From: Brevundimonas sp. NIBR10
GTDB taxonomy: Bacteria > Pseudomonadota > Alphaproteobacteria > Caulobacterales > Caulobacteraceae
Length of the DNA: 64,000 nucleotides
Reading direction: 5' to 3'
Assembly: GCF_027912515.1 (NCBI RefSeq)
Contig: NZ_CP115464.1
Span: 1,612,001 to 1,676,000, forward strand
The translations under genes and the position numbers were made by a program. Under the pieces are notes generated by a model. That model ran no database searches. It was not told the origin of the DNA and saw only the letters and a list, made by a program, of their open reading frames with translations. Positions 54,530 to 64,000 of the stretch are shown here, piece by piece (within the stretch, counting starts at the first letter, position 1; each line of letters opens with the position of its first letter).

Positions 54530-54921
54530 GTCTGCGGCAGCTGATAGGGGTTGTTGACCGACACCCGCGATCCCGGCGTCAGTCCCAGTTCCTGATACGA
54601 CCACTGGACCTCGAACCCGTCGTCGAGCGGGGTCTTGCAGCGATCCTCGGAGATGCGGCGCAGGGTGATGACCGAGGCGTCGCCGTGGGTCTCGACCACC
54701 GGCGTCAGGTCGTCCTTGGTGGTGCAGCCGTTCGACGACACCCAGAACACCGCGACATTGTTGACCAGGGCGGCGGCGTGGATAGGCTCCAACTGGCCGG
54801 GCATGGGGGGCTGTGTCGCCACCTGGACGTCGTCCGGTCCGAACGGCAGGCCTGACGGCAAGGCGGCGCACCCGGCCGTCAGCGATGCGATCGCAATCAA
54901 CGCGACGACGATGCGTTTCAT
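54526..54921 (-). CDS. small lipoprotein of unknown function
   Basis: A 131-residue lipoprotein: signal MKRIVVALIAIASLTAGC with a good lipobox (LTAGC), then a beta-rich domain with two cysteines (NGCTTKDD and DRCKTPL) likely forming a disulfide. GGAGG precedes the ATG at 54921. Function unknown. Its stop overlaps the convergent kinase stop by 4 bp. Confidence 0.75.
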   Translation of the reverse strand: MKRIVVALIAIASLTAGCAALPSGLPFGPDDVQVATQPPMPGQLEPIHAAALVNNVAVFWVSSNGCTTKDDLTPVVETHGDASVITLRRISEDRCKTPLDDGFEVQWSYQELGLTPGSRVSVNNPYQLPQT

Positions 54922-55014
54922 TCCAGCCTCCCGCCGGATCCCGAACCCTGACACATAGTGCGCCTGTTCGCGCGCCAAGGGAACTGACGGTTCCGTAATC
55001 CTTCCCCAAAGGAA

Positions 55015-55040
55015 AAGGCCCCGGGTTTCCCCGGGGCCTT
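55015..55040 (-). terminator. intrinsic terminator of rpsD
   Basis: Arms 55015-55025 and 55030-55040 form a perfect 11-bp stem; on the minus strand the loop reads GAAA (a stable GNRA loop) and the stem ends in TTTTCC. It lies 81 bp beyond the rpsD stop. Confidence 0.9.
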
Positions 55041-55105
55041 CTTCGATTTTGATCCCGTCCCGGCTCAAGTAGCGCGAAGCGCGGTAGCCGGAACAGGAAA
55101 GCGAA

Positions 55106-55124
55106 CTGATCGCGGAGCGATCAG
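55106..55124 (-). repeat. hairpin containing the rpsD stop codon
   Basis: CTGATCGC (55106-55113) and GCGATCAG (55117-55124) form a perfect 8-bp stem with a 3-base loop; the rpsD TGA (55121-55123) is inside the arm. An adjacent GC-rich palindrome (about 55062-55092, CGGCTCAAGTAGCGCG...CGCGGTAGCCG) resembles the intergenic repeat family of this window. Confidence 0.6.
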
Positions 55125-55738
55125 GAGCTGTAGTATTCCACGACCAGGTTCGGCTCCATCTTCACCGCGAAGGGCACATCGGCCAGTTCGGGGAAGCGGA
55201 TGAAGCGGACCGAGAAGCCACGGTCGCCGAGTTCGATATAGTCGGGGATGTCGCGCTCGCCGGACTGCTGGGCTTCGAGCACCAGCGCCATGTTGCGGGA
55301 CTTTTCCTTGACCTCGACGACGTCGCCCGGCTTCACGGAATAGGAGGCGATGTTCACCTTCTTGCCGTTGACGGTGACGTGGCCGTGGTTGACGAACTGG
55401 CGCGCGGCCCAGGGGGTCGGCACGAATTTGGCGCGATAGACGATGGCGTCCAGGCGGGCTTCCAGCAGGCCGATCAGGGTCTCGGAGGTATTGCCCTTGC
55501 GGCGCGCGGCCTCGTCATAGGTCTTGCGGAACTGCTTTTCCGTCAGGTTGGCATAGTAGCCCTTGAGCTTCTGCTTGGCCTTCAGTTGCAGGCCGAAGTC
55601 GGAGACCTTGGACTTGCGGCGCTGGCCGTGCTGGCCGGGGCCGTACGAACGCTTGTTGACGGGGGACTTGGCACGACCCCACAGGTTTTCACCCATGGCC
55701 CGGTCGATCTTGTACTTGGCGCTGTGGCGCTTGGACAT
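55121..55738 (-). CDS. rpsD: 30S ribosomal protein S4
   Basis: S4 binds 16S rRNA early in 30S assembly. The 205-residue protein starts [21 protein letters not shown], and has the [12 protein letters not shown] segment and the S4 RNA-binding domain ([35 protein letters not shown]). The zinc-free N-terminus (no C4 cluster) is the common proteobacterial form. It is monocistronic here, with its own terminator. Confidence 0.99.
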   Translation of the reverse strand: MSKRHSAKYKIDRAMGENLWGRAKSPVNKRSYGPGQHGQRRKSKVSDFGLQLKAKQKLKGYYANLTEKQFRKTYDEAARRKGNTSETLIGLLEARLDAIVYRAKFVPTPWAARQFVNHGHVTVNGKKVNIASYSVKPGDVVEVKEKSRNMALVLEAQQSGERDIPDYIELGDRGFSVRFIRFPELADVPFAVKMEPNLVVEYYSS

Positions 55739-55859
55739 ACGTATCTCTTCTTCAGTGATGCGGCCCGGCCTTCCCGAAAGTGGGAGGGCGATCTCAACGG
55801 CGGTCCACGCATCGTCCGTAGTGTCTTCGCGCGTTCAGCCATAAGGCCGACGCGGGAAA

Positions 55860-55881
55860 GGCGGGCTTATGACGGCCCGCC
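55860..55881 (-). terminator. hairpin terminator of the MHYT-GGDEF-EAL gene
   Basis: GGCGGGC and GCCCGCC pair over 7 bp with an 8-base loop; on the minus strand TTTCCC follows. It is 36-57 bp beyond the stop at 55917. Confidence 0.6.
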
Positions 55882-55916
55882 CTCCTTGAGTCAACGCCCA
55901 TCGGGCCCTGGGTCGT

Positions 55917-58298
55917 CTAAGACGCCATCGAAACCGGACCGTCGAGGTCTTCGATCTGGTCGTCGGTGGACAGGACGGCCTCGGCGAGATCGGCGTGTTC
56001 CGCCTCGCGCTGGGGGCGCCCCAGCAGATAGCCCTGGACCTCGTCGCAGCCCTGATCGCGCAGGAAGGCCAGTTGCTCTCGCGTCTCGACGCCTTCGGCC
56101 AGGACGGGGATCTCCAGACCGGCCCCCAGCGCCAGCACCGCGCGAATGATGGCCCGGGACTGCGGGCTGTCGTTCAACGCCGACATGAAGGACCGGTCTA
56201 GCTTGATCTTGTCGAACGGGAAGGCGCGCAGGGTCGATAGCGACGAATAGCCCGTGCCGAAGTCGTCCATCGCCACCGACACGCCCAGCATCTTGAGCTG
56301 GCGCAGGACATGGGTCGTGCGATCCAGATCCTCGATCATCGCCGTCTCGGTGATCTCCAGCTCCAGCAGCGACGGCTTCAGGCCCGTCTCGATCAGGATC
56401 TGATGGACCAGCCGGGGCAGGTCGGTATGGGCCAGTTGTACGGCCGACAGATTGACCGCGATCTTGTGCGGTTCGGGCCAGCTTGCCGCCTCGCCACAGG
56501 CCCGTCTCAGCACCCATTCGCCGATCGGCAGGATCAGCCCCGTCTCTTCGGCCAGGGGGATGAAATTGTCCGGCGGAATGAAGGACCCGTCGGCCTGTCG
56601 CCAGCGCAGCAGGACCTCGTAGCCCGTCACCTTGCCGGTCTCGAGCGATCCCTGGACCTGATAGTGAAGCTCGAACTGGTCGTTATCCAGGGCCTCGCGC
56701 AGGCTCTGGGTCAGGCGGCGGCGGTTGCGGACCGCCTCGTCCATCGCCTCCTCATAGAAGCAGATCGGCCGAAGCAGCGACCCCTTGGCCCGGTACATGG
56801 CCAGGTCTGCGTCGTTGATCAGGCTGGAGGCATCGGCGGCGTCGTCGGGATACAGCGCGATGCCGATGGCGGCACCGCAGCCGACCTGGGCATGCTCGAT
56901 CTCGGTCGGAACCATGATCGCGTCCCGCAGCCGTTCCGCCGCCGCCAGGGCACCGTCACGCCCGACGCCACCGACCAGGACGACGAACTCGTCGCCACCC
57001 TGCCGGGCCACGAACTCGGTTTCCGTCAGCGCATCGCGCATCTGGTTGGCGACGTGGATCAGCAACCGGTCGCCGGCCGCGTGGCCATACAGATCGTTGA
57101 CCTCCTTGAAGCGGTTCAGGTCGATGGCCAGCAGGGCCAGGGTCTCGCCGGGATTTAGGGTCGCGATGCTGCGTTCCAGCTTCTCCAGGAAGGACGTGCG
57201 GTTGGGCAGGCCGGTCAGGCTGTCGTTGCGCGCCAGGTGGCTGATACGACGTTCCTGGGCCAGACGCGCGCGCAAGTCTCGCACGGCGAAGATCAGGGCC
57301 TGGCCACCATCGCCCGTCTCCTGTCGGATCGCGATCTCGACCGGAATGGATTCCTGACCCGGCCGGATCAGATAGCTCTGGATCAGGACGTCCTTTTCCA
57401 TCGTGGCGGCGCCGTCGATCAGGCTTCCGATCGGCCATCCCTCGAGCACCTCCGGGGAGATGCCGCAAAGCGTGGTCAGGGCGGAGTTGACGTTGATGAT
57501 CCTGCCGTGGCGAACCACCACCATGCCGTCGACCGACCCTTCCATGAGGTCCTTCAGTCTGCCGCGGTTCTGCAATGCCATCTGGGTGTCGATCACATGG
57601 GTGGCCACGCTGATCCCCAGGACCAGGAAGGCGACCCCGGCCACGCCCAGCGCCATCAGGGCCGAGGCACCGTCCGCCGTAGTGGCACCGGCGACCGGTG
57701 CGAAGGGCAGGATGGTCATGGCCGCCATGCCGGTAAAATGCAGGCTGACGATGCACAGCACCAAGGCGCCGGCGGCCCAGGCCTGGCCCTTCAAACCCGC
57801 TTCGCGGCTGGCCAGGATCCATGCGATCGACCCGATCACGAGCGCCGCGATCCCGGAGGCCACCAGATAGGCGGCGGACCACAGCACCTGGGCGTCGACC
57901 GCGAAGGCTGACATTCCGGCATAGTGCATGGTGGTGACGGTGGCGCCGAAGATGGCCCCGGCGACGGCGGGCGCGAAGCGGTTCTGGATGGCACCTACGG
58001 CCAGGGCGATGGTGCAGCCCAGGACCGCGATCCCCAGGGACACGCCCGTCATGATGGGTTCGTAGGTGACCGTCACGCCGGGCTGATAGGCCATCATGGC
58101 GACGAAATGGGTACACCAGATGGTGGCGCCCGAGGCGACGGCACCCAGGAAGAGCCAGGCCATCTTCTGGCCCCGGCTGCGGCTTCGGACCCGTTGTGCC
58201 AGCCGAACCGTGGTCCAGGCCCCTACGATGCAGATCGCGGCAGCGAGCAGGACAAGGACTAAATTATGGTCTTCGACGAGGCAGGTATAAATACGCAT
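55917..58298 (-). CDS. MHYT-PAS-GGDEF-EAL cyclic-di-GMP signalling protein
   Basis: A 793-residue membrane protein. N-terminal MHYT sensor region (about residues 5-240) with three repeats showing CTHFVAMMAY, MHYAGMSAF and LHFTGMAAM, thought to bind a metal and sense a diatomic gas. A PAS domain follows (about 245-355), then GGDEF (intact RQGGDEFVV) and EAL (EVL variant in GYEVLLRW; NLS, ELEITET, DDFGTGYSS, KLDRSF, AEGVET present). The diguanylate cyclase domain lacks a canonical RxxD inhibitory site (ETEF precedes by five). Either activity may be present. Confidence 0.93.
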   Translation of the reverse strand: MRIYTCLVEDHNLVLVLLAAAICIVGAWTTVRLAQRVRSRSRGQKMAWLFLGAVASGATIWCTHFVAMMAYQPGVTVTYEPIMTGVSLGIAVLGCTIALAVGAIQNRFAPAVAGAIFGATVTTMHYAGMSAFAVDAQVLWSAAYLVASGIAALVIGSIAWILASREAGLKGQAWAAGALVLCIVSLHFTGMAAMTILPFAPVAGATTADGASALMALGVAGVAFLVLGISVATHVIDTQMALQNRGRLKDLMEGSVDGMVVVRHGRIINVNSALTTLCGISPEVLEGWPIGSLIDGAATMEKDVLIQSYLIRPGQESIPVEIAIRQETGDGGQALIFAVRDLRARLAQERRISHLARNDSLTGLPNRTSFLEKLERSIATLNPGETLALLAIDLNRFKEVNDLYGHAAGDRLLIHVANQMRDALTETEFVARQGGDEFVVLVGGVGRDGALAAAERLRDAIMVPTEIEHAQVGCGAAIGIALYPDDAADASSLINDADLAMYRAKGSLLRPICFYEEAMDEAVRNRRRLTQSLREALDNDQFELHYQVQGSLETGKVTGYEVLLRWRQADGSFIPPDNFIPLAEETGLILPIGEWVLRRACGEAASWPEPHKIAVNLSAVQLAHTDLPRLVHQILIETGLKPSLLELEITETAMIEDLDRTTHVLRQLKMLGVSVAMDDFGTGYSSLSTLRAFPFDKIKLDRSFMSALNDSPQSRAIIRAVLALGAGLEIPVLAEGVETREQLAFLRDQGCDEVQGYLLGRPQREAEHADLAEAVLSTDDQIEDLDGPVSMAS

Positions 58299-58352
58299 CT
58301 TGGCCGGTACAATGTTCGCTACCTGTCAAGACTAGACGAAAGGCGTTAATAG

Positions 58353-58384
58353 AACGCCGCCACATCGGCTGATGTGACGGCGTT
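58353..58384 (-). terminator. hairpin downstream of sodB
   Basis: Arms 58353-58366 and 58371-58384 form a 14-bp stem with one G-U pair and a four-base loop. It is 51 bp beyond the sodB stop and just upstream of the MHYT gene start, so it separates the two transcripts. The following minus-strand bases are CTATTAAC, not a T-run. Confidence 0.62.
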
Positions 58385-58435
58385 ATACTGCAAATCCTAC
58401 AGATCAACCAAAAGTTGTTCTGTATATCCGTTCAA

Positions 58436-59050
58436 TTAAGCTTTGGCTGCCGTAAACCGTTCATTGACCTTGTTCCAGTTCACGATCGGCCAGAAGGCCC
58501 CCAGGAAGGCTGGGCGCTTGTTCTGGTAGTCGAGGTAGTAGGCGTGTTCCCAGACGTCGTTGACCAGCAGGGGCGTTCCCTTGTCGGGGTTGATGTCCAT
58601 CAGGGAGTTGTCCTGGTTCGGCGTGTTGATGACCTTCAGCTTGCCGTCCTTCAGGATCAGCCAGGCCCAGCCCGAACCGAACTGGGTCACCCCGGCCTGT
58701 TCGAACGCGGTCTTGAACGCGTCCATCCCGCCCAGGTCGGCGTCGATGGCCGCGGCCAGCTCGGGCGAGGGTTCGCCGGTCTCACCCTGGGGTGCCATGC
58801 TCTCCCAGTAGAAGATGTGGTTCCAGTAACCGCCGCCATTGTTGCGCACGGCCTTGGGGAATTTCGAGATCTCGGCGAAGACCTCCTCCAGCGACTTGCC
58901 GTCGGCCTCGGCCAGGCCGTCCAGCGCCTTGTTCAGGTTGTCGGTATAGGCCTGATGGTGCTTGTCGTGGTGGAACTCCAGCGTCGTTTTGGAGATGATC
59001 GGCTCCAGCGCGTCGTGGGCATAGGGCAGGGGGGGCAGTTCATAGGCCAT
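58436..59050 (-). CDS. sodB: superoxide dismutase, Fe/Mn type
   Basis: A 204-residue Fe/Mn superoxide dismutase. Metal ligands: His in LEFHHDKHH, His in GGGYWNHIFYW, Asp and His in DVWEHAYYLDY. The surrounding TQFGSGWAWL and TPNQDNSLM blocks are typical of alphaproteobacterial cytoplasmic Fe (or cambialistic) enzymes. No signal peptide. Metal preference cannot be decided from sequence alone. Confidence 0.97.
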   Translation of the reverse strand: MAYELPPLPYAHDALEPIISKTTLEFHHDKHHQAYTDNLNKALDGLAEADGKSLEEVFAEISKFPKAVRNNGGGYWNHIFYWESMAPQGETGEPSPELAAAIDADLGGMDAFKTAFEQAGVTQFGSGWAWLILKDGKLKVINTPNQDNSLMDINPDKGTPLLVNDVWEHAYYLDYQNKRPAFLGAFWPIVNWNKVNERFTAAKA

Positions 59051-59154
59051 GGGGAGGCTCCGTCAGGACAAGGTTGCGACGGGCTGCATCTAGGCAACCC
59101 ACCTGCCGGACCCAAGCCGGAGGCCGCGTTTTCGTTCCTCTTGCGAGTCGTTCG

Positions 59155-59394
59155 CTAGCCTGCGGGCAGATTGGCTTTCAGACAGTCCCGAATCTGGCGT
59201 TTCAGAGTCCCGGACGAATTCAGGAAGTCGGCTCCGTCGGCGTCCAGCACCGCCTTCACCGCCGCGTCGAGCCCGTCCGGCAGGGCCGCCATCACCCGCT
59301 TCTGACCCTTGTCATGCAGACAGTAACCCAGCTCCTTGCACAGCGCGCCGAACATCCCGGCGTGGCGGTCCAGCTCGCTGTCGGCGTCGGTCAT
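59155..59394 (-). CDS. small protein of unknown function downstream of fghA
   Basis: A 79-residue soluble, helical protein with three cysteines (LCKELGYCL and RDCLK). Its ATG overlaps the fghA stop (ATGA at 59391-59394), implying coupled translation and a functional link with the formaldehyde-detoxification group. No family was recognised. Confidence 0.65.
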   Translation of the reverse strand: MTDADSELDRHAGMFGALCKELGYCLHDKGQKRVMAALPDGLDAAVKAVLDADGADFLNSSGTLKRQIRDCLKANLPAG

Positions 59395-60245
59395 GATGAG
59401 GCTTTCAGGCGTTCGGCGTGGAAGGCGACGTGGTCGGCGATGAAGCTGGCCATGAAGAAATACGAATGGTCATAGCCCGGCTGCATCCGCAGGGTCAGCG
59501 TCTGGCCCGCGATCCGCGCCGCCTCGGTCAGCAGTTCCGGCTTCAGCTGGTCGGCCAGGAACCCGTCCGCGTCGCCCTGGTCCACCAGGATGTCGTCGAA
59601 CCGCCCCTTTGCGGCACCGCTCTCGATCAACAGGGCGGCGTCATGCCCGGCCCAGACGGAGCGATCGTCGCCGAGGTAAGCCCCGAATGCCTTCTGACCC
59701 CACTCACACCGCGTCGGGGATGCGATCGGTGCAAAGGCCGAGACCGAGCGGAACAGGTCCGGGTGGCGCAGCGCCAGCGTCAGGGCCCCGTGCCCGCCCA
59801 TCGAATGGCCGCTGATCCCGCGCACGCCCGTCGTCGGGAACTCGGCGTCGATCAGGGCGATCAGGTCGCGGGTGACATAGGTCTCCATGTTGAAATGCGG
59901 CACCCACGGCTCGCGCACCGCATCGACATAGAACCCCGCCCCCTGACCCAGGTCATAGGCCTCATCGTCGGCGACCTCCCCGCCCTTGCTCGAAGGCCCC
60001 CGTGGTGAGGTGTCCGGCGCGACGATCATCACCCCATGCTCGGCCGCCGACCGATAGGCCCCGGCCTTGGTCGTGAAGTTGTCCTCGGTGCAGGTCAGGC
60101 CCGACAGCCAGATCAGGACAGGGAAGGGGCCCTCACCCGGCGGCGTGAACACCGACAGGGTCATCGGCGTGCCCGTCGCCGCACTGTCGTGACGCAGGTA
60201 GCGCAGGGTGCCGCCGTGGACGGTGTGGGTCTTCAGAGTTTCCAC
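59391..60245 (-). CDS. fghA: S-formylglutathione hydrolase
   Basis: FghA hydrolyses S-formylglutathione to formate and glutathione, the second step of glutathione-dependent formaldehyde oxidation. The 284-residue alpha/beta hydrolase has the nucleophile in GHSMGGHGAL, the LSGLTCTEDNF oxyanion region, and catalytic Asp and His in DQGDADGFL and YDHSYFFM. The GTG start at 60245 has GGGG upstream and lies just before the VOC gene stop region. Length is typical. Confidence 0.95.
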   Translation of the reverse strand: METLKTHTVHGGTLRYLRHDSAATGTPMTLSVFTPPGEGPFPVLIWLSGLTCTEDNFTTKAGAYRSAAEHGVMIVAPDTSPRGPSSKGGEVADDEAYDLGQGAGFYVDAVREPWVPHFNMETYVTRDLIALIDAEFPTTGVRGISGHSMGGHGALTLALRHPDLFRSVSAFAPIASPTRCEWGQKAFGAYLGDDRSVWAGHDAALLIESGAAKGRFDDILVDQGDADGFLADQLKPELLTEAARIAGQTLTLRMQPGYDHSYFFMASFIADHVAFHAERLKASS

Positions 60246-60247
60246 TT

Positions 60248-60628
60248 TTACCCCAGCCGATGCATCGCACAGACCTTGTTGCCCGCCGGGTCGCGCAGAT
60301 AGGCCAGGTGCAGCTTGCCGAAGGTGCCGTCGCGAAGGCCGGGCGGGTCCTCGATGGCCGTGCCGCCGTGGGCCAGGCCCGCAGCGTGGAAGGCGTCGGC
60401 CGCCTCGATCGAGGCGGCGACGAAGCCGATGGTGCCGCCGTTCGCGCAACTGGCGGGACCGCCGTCGATCGGTCTGGAAATGGCGAACAATCCCTTGTCG
60501 GTTCGCCACCAGACCCGGCCCTTCGGATCCAGCGTCCCCGGCCGGACGCCCAGGGCACCCAAGGCCGCGTCATAGAAGGCCTTTGACGCCTCGATGTCGT
60601 CGGCCCCGACCATGATGTGGCTGAACAT
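60248..60628 (-). CDS. VOC (glyoxalase/bleomycin resistance) superfamily protein
   Basis: A 126-residue vicinal-oxygen-chelate protein: MFSHIMVGADDIEASKAFYDAAL start, GTIGFVAASIEAADAFH and LAYLRDPAGNKVCAMH end, the standard paired beta-alpha-beta layout. Its position directly upstream of fghA (2-bp gap) suggests a role with glutathione conjugates, but the substrate is unknown. Confidence 0.88.
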   Translation of the reverse strand: MFSHIMVGADDIEASKAFYDAALGALGVRPGTLDPKGRVWWRTDKGLFAISRPIDGGPASCANGGTIGFVAASIEAADAFHAAGLAHGGTAIEDPPGLRDGTFGKLHLAYLRDPAGNKVCAMHRLG

Positions 60629-60640
60629 CGGCTCTCTCCC

Positions 60641-61081
60641 TTATTCTTCCGGCGTGTTGAAGCACGGTTTCATGACCACCGTATCGGCGATTTCGCGCGC
60701 GCGCGAGGCGATCTCAGGCGGAGTGTCGGCGGTGATCCAGGCATGGACCTCGTTGGACCAGCCGTCGCATTGCTGGTTCCAGAAATACTCGACCGTCAGA
60801 TCGCCGACCTTGCGCTCCTGACGCCCCGCCGCATGGCGATCGGTGACCCAGTCCCCGACATTGGCCGACCAGCCTTCGTACAGGTTCAGCCCAACGACCC
60901 CATCGACACTGACCCGGTACAGATCGAAATCCAGGATCTCCCGCCGCGTCAACGTCGCATCAGCGGGCAGTTCGAGGGCGAAATTGTAGGCGGCGGTCGA
61001 AGGCCTATAGCCGTCCGCGTCGGCGGTCGCGGCCTGGGGCGGCGTTGACAGGAGCGCAATGGCGAGGCCGACCGCGATCAT
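60641..61081 (-). CDS. secreted protein of unknown function
   Basis: A 146-residue protein with an N-terminal signal peptide (MIAVGLAIALLSTPPQAATA) and two cysteines in the mature part (NQQCDGW and KPCFNTP). It lies in the same-strand run with adhC, the VOC gene and fghA. No domain recognised. Confidence 0.65.
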   Translation of the reverse strand: MIAVGLAIALLSTPPQAATADADGYRPSTAAYNFALELPADATLTRREILDFDLYRVSVDGVVGLNLYEGWSANVGDWVTDRHAAGRQERKVGDLTVEYFWNQQCDGWSNEVHAWITADTPPEIASRAREIADTVVMKPCFNTPEE

Positions 61082-61103
61082 CGGGATTGTCCGCCCACCA
61101 AAG

Positions 61104-61447
61104 TCACTTTGGCGACTCGTTGAGCTTCACGACAACGAGCGCACTCCATGGCGTTCCACCTTGAGCATAGGTTTGCGTCAGCAAGATCGGTCGAACATAG
61201 CGCTCGTAGTTCTCTGTGAAATCGCCACGAAGCAATCGGGCGTCCTTGACTGTGCCGTCCTCACCGACGGTGAGTTCCCAGACCCCGCAACCCGCCGGAC
61301 TGCTGCTGCTTTCAAAGATCGGCGCAGAGGAGGTCTCACCGGCGCTGACCCTTCTGATGCTGGCGTTGGCCATACGCACCTGCTCATCTGCATCTAGCTC
61401 GCAGGCGCCGCCAGAGAACAAGGCTGAGAGAGCGAGCGCGGTAAGCA

Positions 61448-61448
<1 letters not shown>
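61104..61448 (-). CDS. exported TonB-C-like small protein
   Basis: A 114-residue protein with a hydrophobic N-terminus (LTALALSALFSGGAC, possibly a weak lipobox) and a C-terminal module GVWELTVGEDGTVKDARLLRG resembling TonB C-terminal repeats. The ATG overlaps the adhC stop (TGATG), so it is translated together with adhC. Function unknown. Confidence 0.65.
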
Positions 61449-62554
<1,106 letters not shown>

Positions 62555-62654
62555 GGGCGATCCTCGTGTGACTCGGGCCTCTTGTAGCGAGCCGTGAGCC
62601 GGGTCGAAAGAACCGGCGCTAGAAACCGTCACAGTCGGACGCGATGACGGTCTC

Positions 62655-63365
62655 ATGACCCATCGCAATATCGTTGTTCTGACCGGTGCCGGCATCTCGG
62701 CAGAATCGGGCGTGCCCACCTTTAGGGGTGCCGACGGCCTGTGGGAGGGCCACCGGTTCGAGGATGTGGCGACGCCTGAAGCCTTCGCGCGCGATCCAGA
62801 GCTGGTCCAGCGGTTCTACAATCTCCGCCGCGCCGCCCTTTCGACGGTCCAGCCCAACGCCGCCCACCATGCCCTGGCCGAGCTCGCCGCGCGGTGGGAG
62901 GGGGACTTCCTGCTGGTGACCCAGAACGTCGACGATCTGCACGACCGGGCCCACGCCGACCCACTGCCCGGCATGGGGTTCGAGCTGATCCACATGCATG
63001 GCGAGTTGCTGAAGGGACGCTGCACCCGCACGGGCCTGGTTAGCGACTGGCCCGGCGACATGGCCGCCCACGAGCCCTCGCCCGATCACCCTGATGGCTG
63101 GATGCGGCCGCACATCGTCTGGTTCGGTGAAATGCCGCTGCACATGGACCGGATCGAGCGGGCGCTGGCCGCCTGCGACCTGTTCGTCTCGATCGGGACG
63201 TCTGGCGCGGTCTATCCAGCGGCGGGGTTCGTCGATCTGGCGCGCAGGGCCGGCGCGCGGACGGTCGAAATCAACCTGGAACCCAGCCTCGGGGCTGGGC
63301 TGTTCGACGAGGGTCTTTATGGGCCGGCGACGGAGGTCGTGCCGGGATTTTTCGCAGCGCTCTAG
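62655..63365 (+). CDS. cobB: NAD-dependent protein deacylase, sirtuin CobB-like
   Basis: A 236-residue sirtuin: NAD-binding [30 protein letters not shown], catalytic His115 in HMHGEL and the [13 protein letters not shown] block. The Tyr55-xx-Arg58 pair (FYNLRR) is the signature of desuccinylases/deacylases such as E. coli CobB. The zinc module is unusual: only Cys123 remains of the four usual cysteines, and the expected second pair region reads [11 protein letters not shown]. Zinc binding is thus probably absent or altered. Confidence 0.94.
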   Translation: MTHRNIVVLTGAGISAESGVPTFRGADGLWEGHRFEDVATPEAFARDPELVQRFYNLRRAALSTVQPNAAHHALAELAARWEGDFLLVTQNVDDLHDRAHADPLPGMGFELIHMHGELLKGRCTRTGLVSDWPGDMAAHEPSPDHPDGWMRPHIVWFGEMPLHMDRIERALAACDLFVSIGTSGAVYPAAGFVDLARRAGARTVEINLEPSLGAGLFDEGLYGPATEVVPGFFAAL

Positions 63366-64000
63366 TCTTTCCCGGCCTTTTCGCGCGCCAGCCGTTCCAG
63401 CACCCTGCCGCGTCCCTTCGAGAGCGCCGTGATCACCCCACGGAAGGTCGCCACCTCCTGCGCCGAAAACGCGGCCCGGCCCAGCATGACGCGCAGGTTC
63501 TGGCTCATGGAGCGGAACTTCTCGGGCGGATGGAAGAAGCCGGCGGCGTCGAGTTCCTTCTCCAGATGCTCGTACATCCCCAGGGTCAGCGCACCGTCCG
63601 CCGGAGGATCGCCCTCGCGGAAGTTCGGCGGTGGGGCGTCCAGAACGAGCGTGCGCCACTCATATGCGTTGATCGCCACCGCTTGGGCCAGGTTCAGGCT
63701 CTGATGCCGGGGGTCGATGGGGATGGTGACGATGCCGTGGCACAGGGCGATGTCGGTGGTCTCCAGCCCCGCCCGCTCGGCCCCGAACAGCAGGCCGATC
63801 TCCAAACCCGAGGCCCGGTCGTCGTACAGGACCCGCGACGCTTCACGCGGGGTGCGCACCGGCTGGCGGGTCTCGCGCGGGCGGGCCGTGGTGGCGAAGA
63901 CGGTGTTCAGGTCGGCGACGGCATCGGCGACACCTTCGAACACCTGTGCCCCTTCTAGCACCCAGTCCGCTCCCGATGCGGTGGCCCAAGCGCGTTCCTG
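63362..64000 (-). CDS. TrmJ-like SpoU-family RNA methyltransferase (5' end outside the window)
   Basis: The frame is open on the minus strand from the window edge at 64000 to 63362, encoding at least 212 residues. It has SPOUT-class motifs: [18 protein letters not shown] segment, [11 protein letters not shown], and [23 protein letters not shown], the knotted SAM-binding region of TrmH/TrmJ enzymes, followed by an alpha-helical C-terminal extension. It probably 2'-O-methylates tRNA at position 32. The start codon lies beyond the window. Confidence 0.88.
   Translation of the reverse strand, partial: QERAWATASGADWVLEGAQVFEGVADAVADLNTVFATTARPRETRQPVRTPREASRVLYDDRASGLEIGLLFGAERAGLETTDIALCHGIVTIPIDPRHQSLNLAQAVAINAYEWRTLVLDAPPPNFREGDPPADGALTLGMYEHLEKELDAAGFFHPPEKFRSMSQNLRVMLGRAAFSAQEVATFRGVITALSKGRGRVLERLAREKAGKD

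Overview
The window is a GC-rich, densely packed alphaproteobacterial chromosome segment, most likely from Caulobacterales and plausibly Brevundimonas. Evidence: a full-length CcrM-type GANTC methyltransferase with a CtrA-like site and a GANTC site upstream; alphaproteobacterial gene sets (mraZ-rsmH-ftsL-ftsI-murEF-mraY-murD-ftsW-murG, smc next to dsbA genes, glnD-murJ); and many 4-bp stop/start overlaps. No phage, insertion sequence, CRISPR array, tRNA or rRNA gene was recognised. Accessory content is limited to a ParDE/RelE-like toxin-antitoxin pair, an orphan antitoxin remnant and several intergenic palindromic elements.

Layout. 1-4.7 kb: tail of an unknown gene, a WecG/TagA glycosyltransferase, a glutamine amidotransferase, a lipoprotein, RNase P RNA (minus strand), a toxin-antitoxin pair, an AmpD-like amidase and a membrane protein. 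4.8-8.0 kb: sppA, panD and hemF. 8.1-19.9 kb: division and cell-wall (dcw) cluster from mraZ to murG, preceded by a regulatory region with a LexA-type box and four 10-bp-spaced MraZ-type boxes. The murC-murB-ddl-ftsQAZ part does not follow. 20-26.4 kb: MscS channel, two related secreted proteins, map, a DUF1801 protein, a glutathione transferase, a Rieske oxygenase and a LysR regulator. 26.7-33 kb: smc with four consecutive DsbA-like thiol oxidoreductases upstream. 33-39.5 kb: DUF2314-like and DUF721/DciA-like genes, mutY, murJ and glnD. 39.6-45.3 kb: CAP-domain protein, glycogen-debranching-like enzyme, glycosyltransferase with a general-stress-type promoter, HiPIP and ccrM. 45.7-55.7 kb: DEAD-box helicase, CinA-type protein, a translationally coupled chain (membrane protein, radC, aspartylglucosaminidase, GNAT, membrane protein), a bolA / aldo-keto-reductase-like / grxD / thioesterase group, a HisKA_2 kinase and rpsD. 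55.9-64 kb: MHYT-GGDEF-EAL protein, Fe/Mn superoxide dismutase, glutathione-dependent formaldehyde detoxification genes (adhC, fghA), a sirtuin and a truncated TrmJ-like methyltransferase.

Functional themes: envelope synthesis (Mur, Fts, MurJ, amidase, signal peptide peptidase), periplasmic thiol chemistry, iron-sulfur handling (BolA-Grx), cell-cycle DNA methylation, and oxidative or electrophile stress (SodB, AdhC/FghA, HiPIP). Start codons were chosen from Shine-Dalgarno matches, overlaps and family N-termini. GTG and TTG starts are frequent (mraZ, ftsI, ccrM, radC, grxD, fghA, rhlE). All function calls rest on motif recognition by eye, without database searches.
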